Below are positions 20,326 through 32,810 of a stretch of DNA of 64,000 bases, piece by piece (positions within the stretch are counted from its first letter, which is position 1; every line of letters starts with the position of its first letter). Source of the DNA: Gymnopus androsaceus JB14 (taxonomy: Eukaryota; Basidiomycota; Agaricomycetes; Agaricales; Omphalotaceae); NCBI GenBank assembly GCA_009733575.1, contig ML769434.1:233220-297219 (forward strand), read 5' to 3'. The notes beneath the pieces are model-generated. The model did not search any database. It saw nothing but the letters and a program-made list of their open reading frames with translations, and was not told the DNA's origin. The translations under genes and the position numbers were made by a program.

Positions 20326-21856
20326 ATGTCGGTTCCTACGAGTTACGCACTTCCTCGAATAATTATAGTAATGGTGCGTCTTCAACTTTCGCCGCTCCAT
20401 ATCGTGCTTAAAAAAAAAGTTTACAGGCAGAATGTATATGTTACGGTAACCATTGTGTGCAGCACCTCCCATTCCATTTCATGCTCAATCTTTCTTTTGT
20501 AGGGGCTTACACTGTACTTTTCGGCATCGCCGTGTGGATTTTACCTCGGAAGTTCCACATTCCTTCCATCAAAAAATTTATTTTTCCGGCGATTATAGCT
20601 CTGTTCGTTCTTGCAACAATAAACGTAGCCTATGATCTGGTTGGCGAAGCGTACGCAATAATATATACCATTCCAGTGGTAGAAAGGTCGTGGATGATTG
20701 CTGGGCAGTAAGTCATATATACCAGAACATGTTTAAAATGACCACTGATCAACATATAGGTCTATCGATACAATCACCTTCGTATTTGCAGAGTGAGTGC
20801 ATCCTGTATGGAGCTCAAGATATACCCACTGACTGCGATTTACTATCCAGCCTCTTGGGTGATTTGGTTCTGGTACGACACTTCTCTACTTGTTTCCTGG
20901 ATCTTCCCTGAGCCATTTGTAGCTTTATCGTGTATATGCAGTTTGGGGATTTCGGAAAAGAGTGTTCTTTCCTATGCTCTTGCTGATAGGTTCAATCAAA
21001 GGCATGCATGAACTTTGCATTTGCTCAGGTTTTCCGCCTTCATTATTCAGCTAACCACATTCTTCTCAGTACTTAGTATTCTTAACGCAATTGCTCTGAT
21101 ACATCAGCTCTTCAAAATACCTCAGACTGGTTTTTTCGGTAATTTCATTCCCGGCCTACTAGAAGGGTCTAGCCTAGAGTGGGTCTTCGAGATTGTGAAC
21201 GCCATTTCAAATATGTTGATGACTCTTATGATTGGTAGGTAACAACCTTTTCAAAGTTTGATGCTAATCCTCAGTATGTATATATCCAGCTGGTCGAGTG
21301 TGGTGGCTATCAAGGTCTCTCCGGAAGGAACTGCCCTCTGGAGCTCATCCATCTCATTGGTATCGTAGGACTTTGGCCGTGGTGTGCGTTGAGTTTAAAG
21401 ACCTTTGCTTTCAGTGAATACCTACTGATTTGTTTGATAATTTTATCAGTACAGAGTCTGGTGTAATATATCCAGTATACCTCACAATAGAAGCAATACT
21501 GTCACTACAATTCAACATACCAAATTATGTTGGCATGGGAAGTGTCATTGTTGTAAGTACATACTCATTGTGGCTACAAAATAACTTCATTTTCTTTGGA
21601 AAAACCGCAGGGTCTTGCACCTACTCTCATTGCCGTACGAATGGGCTTAGGTAGCGCACTCGATGATCAGTCACTACGCGCAAGTATCCTCCAGTCGCGA
21701 TTACTATTTGCGACACAACCGCAAAGCCCCTCTACACCCGTCCTCGATATATCTCCAGTCGGCGGTGAAGATATTTCAGTTAGGTCGTCAATTCCTGATC
21801 TCGGGCAGGATGTAGAAAAAGGGCCGAGTGAAGTTGAACTGCAAAGGGTTTTATAA
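20326..21856 (+). pseudogene. Seven-TM orphan membrane protein, two frame breaks
   Basis: This belongs to the same family as the gene at 51890-53432 and can be aligned exon by exon. Exon 1 from ATG 20326 reads MSVPTSYALPRIIIVMVRLQL; exon 2 LSFVGAYTVLFGIAVWILPR and PAIIALFVLATINVAYDL; later exons give LYRVYAVWGFRKRV, FFSVLSILNAIALIHQLF, RVWWLSRSLRKEL and GLAPTLIAVRMGLGSALDDQ, then a Ser/Pro-rich cytosolic tail. Such multi-copy 7TM proteins are common in agaricomycetes and have no known ligand. Relative to the paralogue, a run of nine A at about 20410-20418 shifts the frame, and there are two extra bases near 21027. Splice sites are otherwise conserved. Confidence 0.75.
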
Positions 21857-22719
21857 TGACAATTAAGTTAGTTATATATGTAAGTTATTCAATGCACTGC
21901 ACGATTCTGCTCTACTGGCAGCTCAGCGCTCAGTTGACTGTAATTTGAAGCGGTGGTACGAGGATCTTGACTCCGTCTGAGTCAGTCTATTCTGGTCAAC
22001 GAGTGGTGTTCCAAGTTCATTACCGAGGGAGGTGAGTAGTTTCTGCTGCTGCCAGATGATTAGACGAGCAACTTCCAGTTCATGGTCTTCCTGGTCTCGA
22101 TCGCATAGAAGGAGTAGGTCCTCAATACCGTGTTGCGACGCGTATGTCCCAGATTCAGAGTGTAATCTCGTATACACATCCGAAGAATTCACGTTTGCAC
22201 CCGGCTTCCAGACAGTTACATTTTACACATAGAATTTTGGCATTGGTTGACATTCTTGTAATTTAAAAGCAGAGTTAGGGAGGCATTCCATGGTTAGCTT
22301 TAAACGTTTGGTTCCAGTTCAAACAGATGATTTTCGGAGACTGGACGGTGAAAAGTGAAGATGATTAATCTGGCTCAGTAGCTGGAACGACAGGAAAGGC
22401 CCTACATAGGCAGTCTGAACACCAAAGCTCCCATCAATAGGTGAATATTATCATTTATGGCATTCTTACAGGGCGGCCACTGCGCGTGGTGCGTTGGAAC
22501 GTAGTTCCCCCAACCCCTTCCTTTTCGCTCCCGCGAGCCCACTGCGTGGCGCCTCCGCCGCGCGGGGCTTTCTCTTTTTCTTTTTAAGTCAAAAATAAGT
22601 AGTATAAATCCAGTAGTAAAGTAAATGCTAAGTAGCTGTAAACTGAACAAACTTGGTTTCGTTCCAATGAAAATTGGCTCGACATACTTACAGTATATGC
22701 TACTGCTTGCTCGCGTAAT
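21857..22719. other. Intergenic; contains a short GC-rich segment
   Basis: The first ~110 bp after the 7TM gene recur near 47800-47870 and 51740-51810, so the 3' flank travelled with the family. A GC-rich segment at 22468-22570 contains two near-copies of ccactgcg(cg)tggygc and ends in a pyrimidine run; on the minus strand this is an A-rich start before GCGCGGCGGAGGCGCC. It could be a small repeat element, but there is no second copy in the window. Confidence 0.4.
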
Positions 22720-23422
22720 TTACAAAAATACCTTATAAGTCTTTGCAAATCCGGCGAATACCTTGGGCGGTGGTCCACCAAGGCAAGACTCCCTACCCCG
22801 ATCCCCCTTTTTCATAGCCGCCCTATACGCCTTCCTATTCCCAATCCGTTCCATATACGCCAAAATTTTCGGATAACCCGACAAGTCCAAAGGCGTAAAC
22901 ATTCGCATCCCCGCCAATGACCAGAAATTCATCACATCCGCCGCGGTAAACTCTTCTCCAGCCAACCACGTCGCTTCACCTACGCGCTCCTCTACATGCG
23001 TAAGGACCTTCCTTACCGCATGTGCTGCCAACTTGTATATAGGATGCTCAGGATCAACATCAGTAACCGCGACTCTTTGGAGTCCTACCATTGCCGGTTG
23101 GAGATTGCCATTGGCAAAGTGGAACCAATGGAGGTAATGTGCATAGTCGGGATGCGATGGAGGCAGCGCAAGTCGGCCTGAGCCGTATTTGTGGATGATG
23201 TATTCGACGATGGCACCGCTTTCGGAGAGGGCCAGGTCTGGATCGGTTTCTTCGTTCAGTGATAACGGGAGAGGTCTGCATGGGTGTCAAGGCCTTGAGA
23301 GAGGCTGGGGCGAGAATAGGATCTCGCCGGTAGAGTTTCAAGTAGTAGGGGATTCCGAGCTCTTCACAGAGCCAGGGAATACGCTCGGATTGGGAGTTTT
23401 GGAGATGGTGAACGGTGAGCAT
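22720..23422 (-). pseudogene. Glutathione S-transferase, single-base frameshift
   Basis: The ATG at 23420-23422 starts MLTVHHLQNSQSERIPWLCEE with the thioredoxin-fold words LKLYRRD and LKALTPMQTSPVIT. The glutathione-site word ESGAIVEYIIHKYG follows in the next frame, then HYLHWFHFANGNLQP and the helical C-terminal domain WLAGEEFTAADVMNFW to the stop at 22720. The two parts join only if one base is dropped near 23256 (ACTGAACGAAG versus the expected ACTGACGAAG for VITDEE). The span of 703 nt is 3n+1, consistent with exactly one extra base. No intron can explain it. The enzyme would conjugate glutathione to electrophiles in the cytosol. A sequencing error is the alternative. Confidence 0.82.
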
Positions 23423-25678
23423 GGTGAAGATGATAAAGAGGAGATTCGAGATGCACAAGTACTTATAAGACAGGAAACTAGAGATGACGCGGTGGACAGA
23501 GGCGTTATTTCGTGCGCACACCCTGTATAAAAAACATAGATTCACGCCACCTCTTTTCCCAACCAATTCACAACTGCATCCGGCTCCGGAACTACGAAAC
23601 CCGATTTGCGACAACGACTTTCATTGAACACAGTGTGTGAGTGAGTGTACGAGTCTCGTGTGTAAAAGTCTTTTTATAAGTCATCAACGAGGAAGCAAGG
23701 TCTATTACACGACATGGTCCAAGTGCTGAATGCTGGTTCTAGAGCATTCGATGTGGCAAGTACCGTTATCTCTGGGACCCCGATCTGCGAGAGTTGAACG
23801 AGAAGACCAGAGGATGCCAACGAGCTTGACACTAGTTCCATTGGTTAGGCTAGCACTGGAGGCTTCCTTTCACTTGCGAACCATCGCATCCTGTTAGAAC
23901 CAGCGGAATTTTATCCGCTTAGTAAAACCCAGCTAAAACCCAATTTCTGTGAACGCCCTCAAATTGGTCAATTTATCCACAATGAGTCCACAGCGCCGCT
24001 GTGGTGACCCGTCTTGAGTTGGATGGGATGTGGGCATTTCTGCGCTTATTTTGCAATAAGAGGCAATAAGTTAGTGCAGAAAGTTGTCGCTGTCACAAGT
24101 CATCCATTACACTGCTGCATTTTGGCTGCATTCTCTCTTATAAACGGATTCAGGCATTAGAATCCCTTCCCCCAAACAATGAGCAACCCAAACACCATTG
24201 TCGTATTTGGTCTTTCTCCCGGTTCATCCTATGTTGGACATGGGCGACTCCACTTTGCGGAGAACATGTCACCTTCATTTACGAATCATGCAAAGTCGGA
24301 GTTAAACATTAGTTTCAGCCGGTGTATAAGGACCGCCTCCATACACATATCCCATTTGAACCCGATCTGATAGCCTGGGCCACCACAGTGTGAGCAAGAC
24401 CAGCGATACATGTATTGACTACATTATGATAATTGTAGGTGGCCCGAACGAATCAATCACCCCTACTAATTAAACATCGTAATCACTATGTAGTTCATTT
24501 CAACGCAAATCTCAACCAGAATAAGTACTTATCCGGGATCACCAAGTTAGTGGTGCAAACGGCAAACTCGCTGTAAATTCCATTTCATTTCCCGACAGCG
24601 ACGACAACAGCCATTACTTTGTCAAAGGCAAGAGCAGAGGCCGGTGGAACGCCGTACTTACTCCCTGATTACTTTATCCAGAAAATGCAGCGCGAGGTGC
24701 CGAATTTTGACCGTGACATTGGTATCACGGGTATGCTGTAGTCTCCTCTAGGTGTCTCGTTATACACCGACGATCCATGCGGATCGTCATTAATTGTATC
24801 CGAGTCTGCCTACGGGAGACTAGGTATGCTGTTTGGTAAAGGCAAGACGAGCATTTGCCTCTTCGAAGCCGGGTTCTAGGCGAGGAGGAAATCACTTTGG
24901 AAGACCATCCGCTGCCATACAAGGTGAACCATCCATCATTTCGAGTCGGATCTATTAACATTGTCGTCGCTCATGAATGACTTTGCTACTACTGCTGACA
25001 GGTCACGGTGCTTCTCGAATTTGGCCAGCCTAACACTGGATGGTGTATCGAGCCTGGTTTTATGCAATTTTATGCTATGTTTCTATGACAGTCAGTTCTT
25101 CTTACTGAAATTCAAGAGGGCCGGGGGGAGCACAATCCAAATGAGGTCAAACCTCCCTACTACCCACAAGGCGGCAAAGCTCAAGGGACTCATCACACAT
25201 AAACCAGAGAAGCAGATGGGTATGTTTTATGTCCTAAATATCAGTCCAAACATCTCGCTCAGATATTCCTCGATCTCAGATAGTAGCTGGGAACTACTTT
25301 TAGGGCCTTTCCTAGTACAGAGGTTTATTGGTTTTGTGAAAGGACGAGATAATTATAACCGCTCAACCTCGGGCGCTGTGTTATTGTTTCCTTCCAGCCG
25401 AGTGTACTGCGTTTTTTTCTTCTTCGAGGTTGCTATCATCAACACCAATCAGCAATCAATACTTCTCAAAAGTTCAAATTCGAAGCTCTACTTAATTATT
25501 TGAACCGGGTGGCTTCTTCTGATTGTCAACTGATTGTCATCATACTCGGTCTCGGAATTGCCATAGATTATTGGTCTGATGTACAGGTGATTCCTCATGC
25601 ACCTGGTCACCGCATCGTGCTCACTTACCCGGGACAGGTATTCTTCCTTCCTTGCCCAGCTCACTTCTCTCTCGGAAA
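23423..25678. other. Long gene-poor stretch with at most gene relics
   Basis: A plus-strand frame near 24179 (MSNPNTIVVFGLSPG) and scattered pieces such as KARAEAGGTPYLLPDYFIQ near 24630 look like remnants of a coding region but cannot be joined or named. Nothing else is supported. Confidence 0.4.
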
Positions 25679-26733
25679 ATGCCCGTCAATATTGTCGCAG
25701 AGAACGTTTTTGGCACACTAGGTGAAAGGAGCAGATCGCGAATTATTTCATTCTCTCACACCTATTATTTCAAAAGGAACTGTGTGCTGGATGATTCAGC
25801 TGCTTCCCCAAATCCGCAAGAGTTATTTGGAGAAGAGCACTGTTGGATTGTCGGACTGGATGATGTGCGTAATCAAACCCTCAAGTTCGGTTAGTCTGGC
25901 TAAAAGCATGTTTCTAGCTTCTCGTGGGCTCTTGGCGGAGCCTTTCTCGGGACATACGCTGTGGTCCAAAACCTAAACATTCCACTGATAATGCAACCGC
26001 AGATATTCGGCACGCTTTCGTTGATATCTTGGGCCCAGGTGCGATATTGTTTAGTCCAAATCAGATACCAGACGCTTACTGTCTCCCCCAGTGTCAATAC
26101 TACACACGCCATTGGTCCCGTCGTAACACAATTCTGATTGCAATTCTTACTGGGTGCATTCTTGGTGGATTCGAGGCCGGGATGGTATTCGCACTTCGCT
26201 CTCCGTACAATCATGGAAGTAAACGCGCCGAGTCCGCAATATTCTTCTTTGGAATTATGAGTACTGTACTCATTACAGGAGCGTTACTTCCGCAATACTA
26301 TCAAATATACAAGCACAAGGAAGTCATTGGTTTGTCAATACACTTCATGTTGATTGACATTCTCGGAGGTGCATGCAATCCTTTCCTTCTCCTACTCTGT
26401 CTAACCCCATGCCAGGCTTATTCTCAGACTTGTCGCTGATCTTCCGACCAGGTTCTTTTAATATCCTAGCGGGAGTCACATACACCCTAGTTATCGTGAG
26501 TCCCTTCTCTCTACCTGGTTCTGCTTGATGTGTAGCCGCATTGAAAGGTAACGGACGGAGCTGTCGTGGTTGCCGCAGTCATATTGAACCCTCGGGCACG
26601 ACGGAGGAGGCAAAAAGCTGAGATTCAGAATTCCCCAGCTAGTAATACCACCGCACCAGCTTCGGCGTCGCTTTCTGCACTACCCGACGGAGTTGTAACC
26701 GACGCATCGAAGGAAAAGATTGAAGGAGTATAG
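25679..26733 (+). CDS. PQ-loop repeat membrane protein (cystinosin/YPQ-like)
   Basis: The ATG at 25679 opens MPVNIVAENVFGTLG; after a GT-AG intron (25722-25776) exon 2 gives GTVCWMIQLLPQIRKSYLEK, with the first PQ-loop (LLPQ followed by STVGLSDW). Next come ALGGAFLGTYAVVQNLNIPL, LISWAQ, QYYTRHWSRRN and ILIAILTGCILGGFEAG. The second PQ loop is ALLPQYYQIYKHKEVIGLS. It ends IFRPGSFNILAGVTYTLVIV and a polar tail, KIEGV-stop. Two PQ motifs among about seven TM segments are typical of vacuolar/lysosomal amino-acid exporters of the Ypq/PQLC2 type. Some exon borders (around 25890-25920, 26037-26093, 26385-26410) are inferred. Substrate not predictable here. Confidence 0.8.
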
Positions 26734-27842
26734 CCGAAAAAAAGTATACTAGCACTTAGACTGCGTACGATTCATGAATTCGAGCTGCATCTCCTATCTT
26801 CGAGGATTAATAAGGCGCGAGTGATTTCGCTTCTAATAGATTTCATGTACACTCGTATGTACCGCGACAGTAAGCATCAACGTGTCCTTTTTTTCTGCTG
26901 TATATGGAAGGAGGTGTCATTGCTCATTTTTGGCGCCATCCAGTGACTCAGACGCATGTTCCAAGCTGCTCTCGATGATATGGTCTTTATGTGTACGGTT
27001 TCTAAGCAAAGGACTATCCATAATCTGCGCTTAATAACCACACAAGTCCACCGTCTATATTGCGAGTGCGGTGTTTAGCTGAATTCTGCTCGCTTTGCAA
27101 TAGTCAATGTAGGCCTAATGCAATGGCTTACATGGTCTCCTGCGCTTTGGTCCACGCGTCGATATTTTCCTAATGAAGGACTTTCAGCCATTAAAAGACA
27201 GTGACCTCATCGGCGAAAAGCTAAGGCAGTAGTTAGAGGGCGGAGAAATGGTAGTGTTTTCGATAGAGTATCTTGAAGCTGGTGAGCACATAAGGTAGTC
27301 TCCCGTAGGCAGAGTAATATACGACATAAATGAAGTGTATAACCACATAAGGGGTTATTTCACACAAGACATCTCATTCTCACTTTTGTGTGATTGGTGC
27401 ACTCGATAAAACGTGCTGTATCCATTAATTCGCCTGCATACAATTACGTCCTCCGGGATTTGGAAAATACTTGGCCAATAAACTCCGTCCCGCTTGCGGG
27501 TGTCGATGTCATTGTCAAACGTTACAGCAAATCGTTGAAGGGGCCAGGTTCAGAGTTGAATTTCACTTTTTCTGTGAACATAATTCTTATTACGGCTAGC
27601 TATGCGCAGTTAGAGTCTGAAGAAAAACCACGTATCGACGCGTCATTACGCGTCGCGCGTAGTTCGCGTTTTCAGGAACCATCAGGAACACGGAATTTGC
27701 CAGCGCGCTCTGTTCACGTGCTCATCTAGATGGTTCCATAAGCTTCTCTGAGTCTATGTATGTGCCTTTTATTACCCATGCATTCGATGTTAAGGTCGTC
27801 CCTCGTCGCCGTTCATTGCAGTGATTAAAGCTTGCACTCTGG
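26734..27842. other. Intergenic, nothing recognised
   Basis: Several short frames, none with family resemblance. No repeats noticed. Confidence 0.5.
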
Positions 27843-28674
27843 ATGGAGGACTCCGCGGGAGAAACATCGGATGCAGTAAAGAAAGGAGTGGAGGAAGATC
27901 CTCCCGCCGAGGGTCAGGCTGATGCTGCTCATACAAACAGCTCCACAACAGATTACGGCCAAAATCTCAACGTCATAGGGAGTGAAGCCTCTGAAAATAA
28001 AAATGTTCCTATTAAAGATGTTCCTATTGGTGCTGTGAGTTTCTACGACGTATCCAATCCTTCCCGCACTCTTATCCTCGCACTTGTGGTTGTAGAAAAC
28101 CAGGCCCATCCCCCAGGCTAGAACCAGAACCAGACCTCGAGCACCTAAACTTACTTCTATGCCAGAATTAACGGGTCTGCAGCTTCATTCTCCATCCACC
28201 AACATTATCGGTACTCCCTTTACCGTCACTTCGACTCCATACGAGTACCCATTTCCGCCCAATGCACACGCTTCTTCCTCATCGGAGACTTTGTTTACCG
28301 CTCCGTACCTGCTCACCTCTCCCTTATCACTATCTGCACCAACGGTAGCGGTGACAGCTTCACCTTTTGGCCCAGATGCACGCAGTTATTCATCTACACA
28401 TCCAAAACTGCGGACGGTAGAACCTCCTATTCCACCAGGCCTGGTACAGAAGAGACAGAGATGGAGTCTGAATTTAACGAGGAGAGATGGTAGCTTTGGC
28501 AGTCAGACAAGTGACACTAGCACTAGCCCACGTGTTGGCGCAGTGGAAACAGCTCAAAGGAGGCTGTCTCTCGGCGATGCTTCTCCTGAAGTGACCAGTC
28601 GAACTTCTTCTCCTCCCGGACACATACGATCGGGCAGTACTCTTGCGGAGACTGGAATCAGCCCACAAGGATAG
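27843..28674 (+). CDS. Hypothetical Ser/Pro/Thr-rich protein, two exons likely
   Basis: The ATG at 27843 starts an acidic, polar segment (MEDSAGETSDAVKKGVEED) of about 70 residues reaching IGAVSFYDVSNPSRT. A second frame from 28159 runs MPELTGLQLHSPSTNIIG through long Ser/Pro-rich sequence, including QRRLSLGDASPE and SRTSSPPGHIRSGSTL, which look like phosphorylation-site-rich disordered sequence, to the stop at 28674. An intron between about 28035 and 28150 would join them, but the junction is not certain. No fold or family recognised. Confidence 0.45.
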
Positions 28675-28910
28675 CGCAGGTCGGTTTCGGACCTCGGACT
28701 CGTGAACCTTTTCACGATATGGATTCATATCCATATGCGGTTCTTTTCGTTCAAATCGCTCATGTCTGGATTTTCTTCGCGGTATTTGCACGGTCTCACT
28801 AGACCATGGCACAGTACATGGATCCGAGAGCGTGTATGCTTCATACAACGGGGTGTATGAAGATTTGGCTATAATTTTTTTCTTTTCTTGGGGTCAAGGG
28901 TTTCATCCAG

Positions 28911-29035
28911 CTTTTTCTCTTCAATCGCATCTACGTTTTCAATATTTTAGCTACCGCGCGGACAGTATTGCTTTTTTCTCTTCAATCGCATCTGTACACG
29001 TTTTCAATATTTTAGCTACCGCGCGGACAGTATTG
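28911..29035. repeat. Tandem repeat, two units of 60 and 65 bp
   Basis: Units 28911-28970 and 28971-29035 both contain tcttcaatcgcatct and tagctaccgcgcggacagta; the second has an extra T in the poly-T run and a four-base insertion. They lie in the 3' flank of the hypothetical gene. Confidence 0.9.
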
Positions 29036-29451
29036 GTCTACACACGAACACCAATAATTCTGTCCAGATACTTGCATTCCAATCGCTTTATTTGTTCCCC
29101 TCTTTTCTCAACGCTTATCATAAAACAACATCTTTATGCTTACTTACGATCTTCACGTCCATCTACAGTCATATCTACACGCACATATACTGTCGAGGCA
29201 GGTTCTCGTACGATATACTCTACTTGATGTAGATGCACCGCACCAACTTCATTAGTTTAGTCTGTCCTTTCAAGCCAATACACGTCCCTTCATTGATTGT
29301 TGCTTCAGTATCCTATATCTTAGATATGTACGAAAAAGTATTACTAGTTTTTCTACCCTTGGCAACCTCCGCAAAAAAGAAGAAAATTTTAAAAACTCCA
29401 ATGGAGATGCGTTTTGATTTTCTCGATCTAGTACAGTACGTACACATCGAT

Positions 29452-31290
29452 CTAATCCTCCTCTTCCTCTGCCTCATCCCATACTTCCTCCGGCAGTTGT
29501 CTCGCCAGAACAAGGCTGCCCAATGACAAAACCCCAAAGAACAAATAAACAGCATACCCGCCGAGCCAATTCTCTTGCACAGAGAGAGAAAACAAAGACG
29601 TCGACATCGCAGGTCCAATCGCTCGTGCAATAGATGCGGAAGTCTGCGATAGACCATGAGTTGCGCCGAGTGCTGATTTCGTCGGCGGCGACGCGGTTAT
29701 GTACATGAATATCGCACCTGATCACCAATGATCAACGTTTGGAAGCTTCAAGGTGCACCATATACGGAACTCACCATAAGCCATATCCATAAGCACAGCA
29801 AGCAGAAGAATCAACCCCAACAACCCCCACACGAATGCGTTCATTCCCCATTTCTGTGCCACGAGACTGATCAACGGAAATATACTAAATATTACTGGCA
29901 AAGCCATCATTCCCGTTAAAAAGACGCGTCTCTCTCCAAGTGCCCGATTGATTTTGGCAAAGCAGAAGAATTGGAAGAGACCGGTAGTTGCGCCATACGC
30001 GCCCATGACATATCCGATAGCGGAAGGTGGTAGATTGAGACCACCAATGTCAAGCGGCATAGCCAGGAACAGAGGAAGCAGAGCGTTGAAGGCAATGTTC
30101 AAGAAGGCGAGGGCGACATAGTTGGAGACCGAGAGCAAAACGCGATAGATGAAAAGTTCGCGAAGGGGAATAGGGCCATTACGAGACTGATGCTGAGAGT
30201 TGAGCTCGGAATCGGATCCTGAATAGGATGAGGACCTGGATAATATGCGAGAACGCCGTTTTTTGGGGATAGTCTGTAAAGTAACATGTTAGCTAAAATT
30301 GGAATCTGAGTGAAGGACAAACCTCTTTAAACATGAATAGTGTGATCAAGAACGCCACGAAGACGTATGCAACTGAGACCACACATGGAAGAAAGTAAGG
30401 ATACTCCTTCCAGAAGGGCGCGGTAAAGATTGTGGGGAATCTTTCGTGAGGTCGGGCAAAAGTGCCTCCTAGAAGCGGCCTTTAAGCTGGTTAGAATGTT
30501 GTAGGTTGCAGCATTGTTTGCCTAACCACTTACCCCAAAGTCGCCCCCAAGGACCATACAACTGGGAGCATCGAAACACCTTCGGCACGGTTAGTAGAGT
30601 CTGTCAGGTCCCCGATTGTGCTTTTCATTACACCTGCCGGGGCAACTGTCAGACAAATTTACCAACAGAACGAAGGAAAAACACAAACCAACGTTTCCAT
30701 TCAAAAATCCTGTCAGACATCGACTACATAAATCCTTCAGCCAAAAGCATGGGCGAAAGGAAAACTGGACTCGCCTGATAACCAAAGCCCAAAACGTTTT
30801 TGATAGACCAAACAACATCATCGATATCATCGAGCCTGCTAACCCAATAAGGAGGACGGGCTTCCTACCCATATAATCCGAGGCGCGAGACCACTGTAAT
30901 ACTGTCATCGATTCGGCGACGAAGAACAAAGATTCCTAGTGAACAGATAAGTCGCGATTTTACAGAAAAGAGTACAACGAACTATGAGGCCTGCATAGTA
31001 CCCGACACTGCGTTCATCCCCGTTCGTGATATCGAGTTCGCTTACGAGTTGGTTAATATACGGATAAATGGATTGGCTATAGTAAGAAAAACCTCGTCAG
31101 TGTAGGCCTGAGGGAAGACAGGATAAATCACTTGCGATGTTATAGGTTCGCAAATCTGAAGCAGTAGCAAGATAGAGATTTGCATTTTTGGCAGAGGAGT
31201 CGGTGTTCGTTGTCGTTTTCGTTTGTTGTCATTATTGACATTAGAGTTGGCGATAAGAGGAGTTTCTTCGTCAATTCGTTCTGCGGTCAT
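29452..31290 (-). CDS. MFS transporter of the ZIFL / drug-H+ antiporter type
   Basis: The ATG at 31288-31290 gives MTAERIDEETPLIANSN, a cytosolic N-terminus, then ISILLLLQICEPITSQVIYP (TM1). Visible family words include SRASDYMGRKPVLLIG (the G-x3-D-x-x-G-R-K/R-P loop between TM2 and TM3), KSTIGDLTDSTNRAEG (the loop word characteristic of zinc-induced-facilitator-like proteins) and PLLGGTFARPHERFP. The central loop is basic and Ser-rich (PKKRRSRILSRSSSYSG). The second half has YVALAFLNIAFNALLPLF, GGLNLPPSAIGYVMGAYG and TKSALGATHGLSQTSASIAR, then a C-terminal acidic tail. About seven introns are needed. It is likely a 12-TM proton-coupled exporter in plasma or vacuolar membrane; substrate unknown. 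Confidence 0.88.
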
Positions 31291-32157
31291 GATGGAAGAG
31301 TGGGACGTTGGAGAAAGTTATGGAGGTGGGTAAAGACGAAGGAATTGCAGGGCAATCGGAGGGCAAGAACTCAGATAGCCTAGGTTTTATCTCGTTTTCG
31401 AAATTCCTACGGACTTTCATTTACGGGTAACGGATCGAAAATTCTGATAGATAGCATCAACTTTTCTTGAGAAATGATATGACGGCTTTTTTTCCGTTAG
31501 ACATATTGAGGTAATAGCCTGGAAGCGATGGCAATACTCACTCACTTTTGTCAGTTCTAGAAGGGAAGGGAGAGAAGAGTTCAAACCAATCTTCTATCGA
31601 TAAGGTCCGCCGCGGGAAAAGAGACTTCTCATCAGCGTAAGCCTTAATATCGGATCTATAGAGTCGATAAAATTTCAACTCGATGCGTGTATTCTAGAAT
31701 AGCGCGTCAAAACGCGTAGAAGATGAAATGAAACCATACTTGGAAAAGTGCTCAGATCACTCTGGACCGCTCAGCGACAAGTAAGTACTTGCCAGGTACA
31801 GTGAGACGTCCCTGCACATCCATATTGTTTGAATAAATTAGGCTTGTAGGACCATTCATCCTTTCGACGCTGCTTCAAAGGACATCGGCGAGCGGAAATG
31901 AAAGAAATCACAGCCGACAGCCTGGTCACCGGTATTCACCGGTGCGCGTTCTTCTGAAAGCTTGAATAAATCCGACGTTAAATTCGTTGAAGAAAGAAGT
32001 TCCATCAAAATTCGCGAAGGACTCAAGTGGCGGTGGTGAACAGAAAAAAAAATGCGCACGTGAACGAAATGCAACTTGACTTGTAACCACTCAATGTCCA
32101 ATGAAGGCGAGTTCATTAGACCATTTAACTTCAGTATGTCTAATTTTGCGTCTTAGC
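31291..32157. other. Intergenic, probable divergent promoter region
   Basis: It separates the divergently transcribed MFS gene and the zinc-cluster-like gene. The 5' exon of the latter may lie here; it could not be placed. Confidence 0.4.
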
Positions 32158-32810
32158 GTCCGCAGCTTCTCCATCATCTATAGCCAAACCTGAAGTTATC
32201 GATTTGACCGAAGACGATTCCGACGAGGAAGGCTTGGAACAATCCTCCAATGGCTCGGAACAGTCTTCTGACGATTCCGATGATACTACAGAGGTTCAGA
32301 TTAACAGAGAATCTCGCTCGCAGCTATATGTTGCCCTTTCCGCGGTTCCGGAGGTTCAAATTCGCCAGATATTGACCCAATTAATCGAACAAGTGCCCGC
32401 AGTGGAATATGCGTTGACCAAGGAGTTTGTTGCCTTAACAGGGAGTAAACGCAAGCCGGACGATAGCGAATATGACAATGAACTATGCACAAAATGTCAT
32501 GAGGAGTTTGATGCGGGAGCGGAAAGAGTCGAAGACGAATGCGCGTTTCATCCAGGTCGGTCCTTTCTGGTCAATAGATATGCTGCCCCAACTGACGTGC
32601 CTTCAAGGCATGTTGAAACCTGACATGCATAGCTTCGCAGACTGGGATGAGGAGGTTCATGGGCCCATTGATGCAGACGACACCCGACGCGAATTCCCCG
32701 AGAACTTTTTATGGACGTGTTGTCAGGAAGACGGTGTCAGTGTTGGTTGTGTAAATGGCCTTCATCAGCCTGCCAATCCTCAAAAAAAGCCTCGAGTGAC
32801 GGATGTATGA
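32158..32810 (+). CDS. Conserved fungal protein with Cys/His cluster (C2H2-like), 5' exon not resolved
   Basis: The open frame starts after an acceptor-like ttag at about 32157. An acidic Ser-rich segment (VIDLTEDDSDEEG) comes first, then EVQIRQILTQLIEQVPAVEYA, then a metal-binding-like cluster: ELCTKCHEEFD, DECAFHP and, after an intron (32556-32637), DWDEEVHGPID, REFPENFLWTCC and GCVNGLHQP. This layout, C-x2-C then C-x2-HPG, then WDxxxHGxxD and a CC pair, occurs in small conserved fungal proteins of unknown role. No in-frame ATG is present before the acceptor, so the first exon is missing from this call. The next gene is a diverged relative. Confidence 0.65.

Noticed and set aside
22402..22650. 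GC-rich segment as an RNA gene
   Set aside because: No tRNA, 5S or snRNA signature could be folded by eye; kept only as an unexplained GC-rich stretch.
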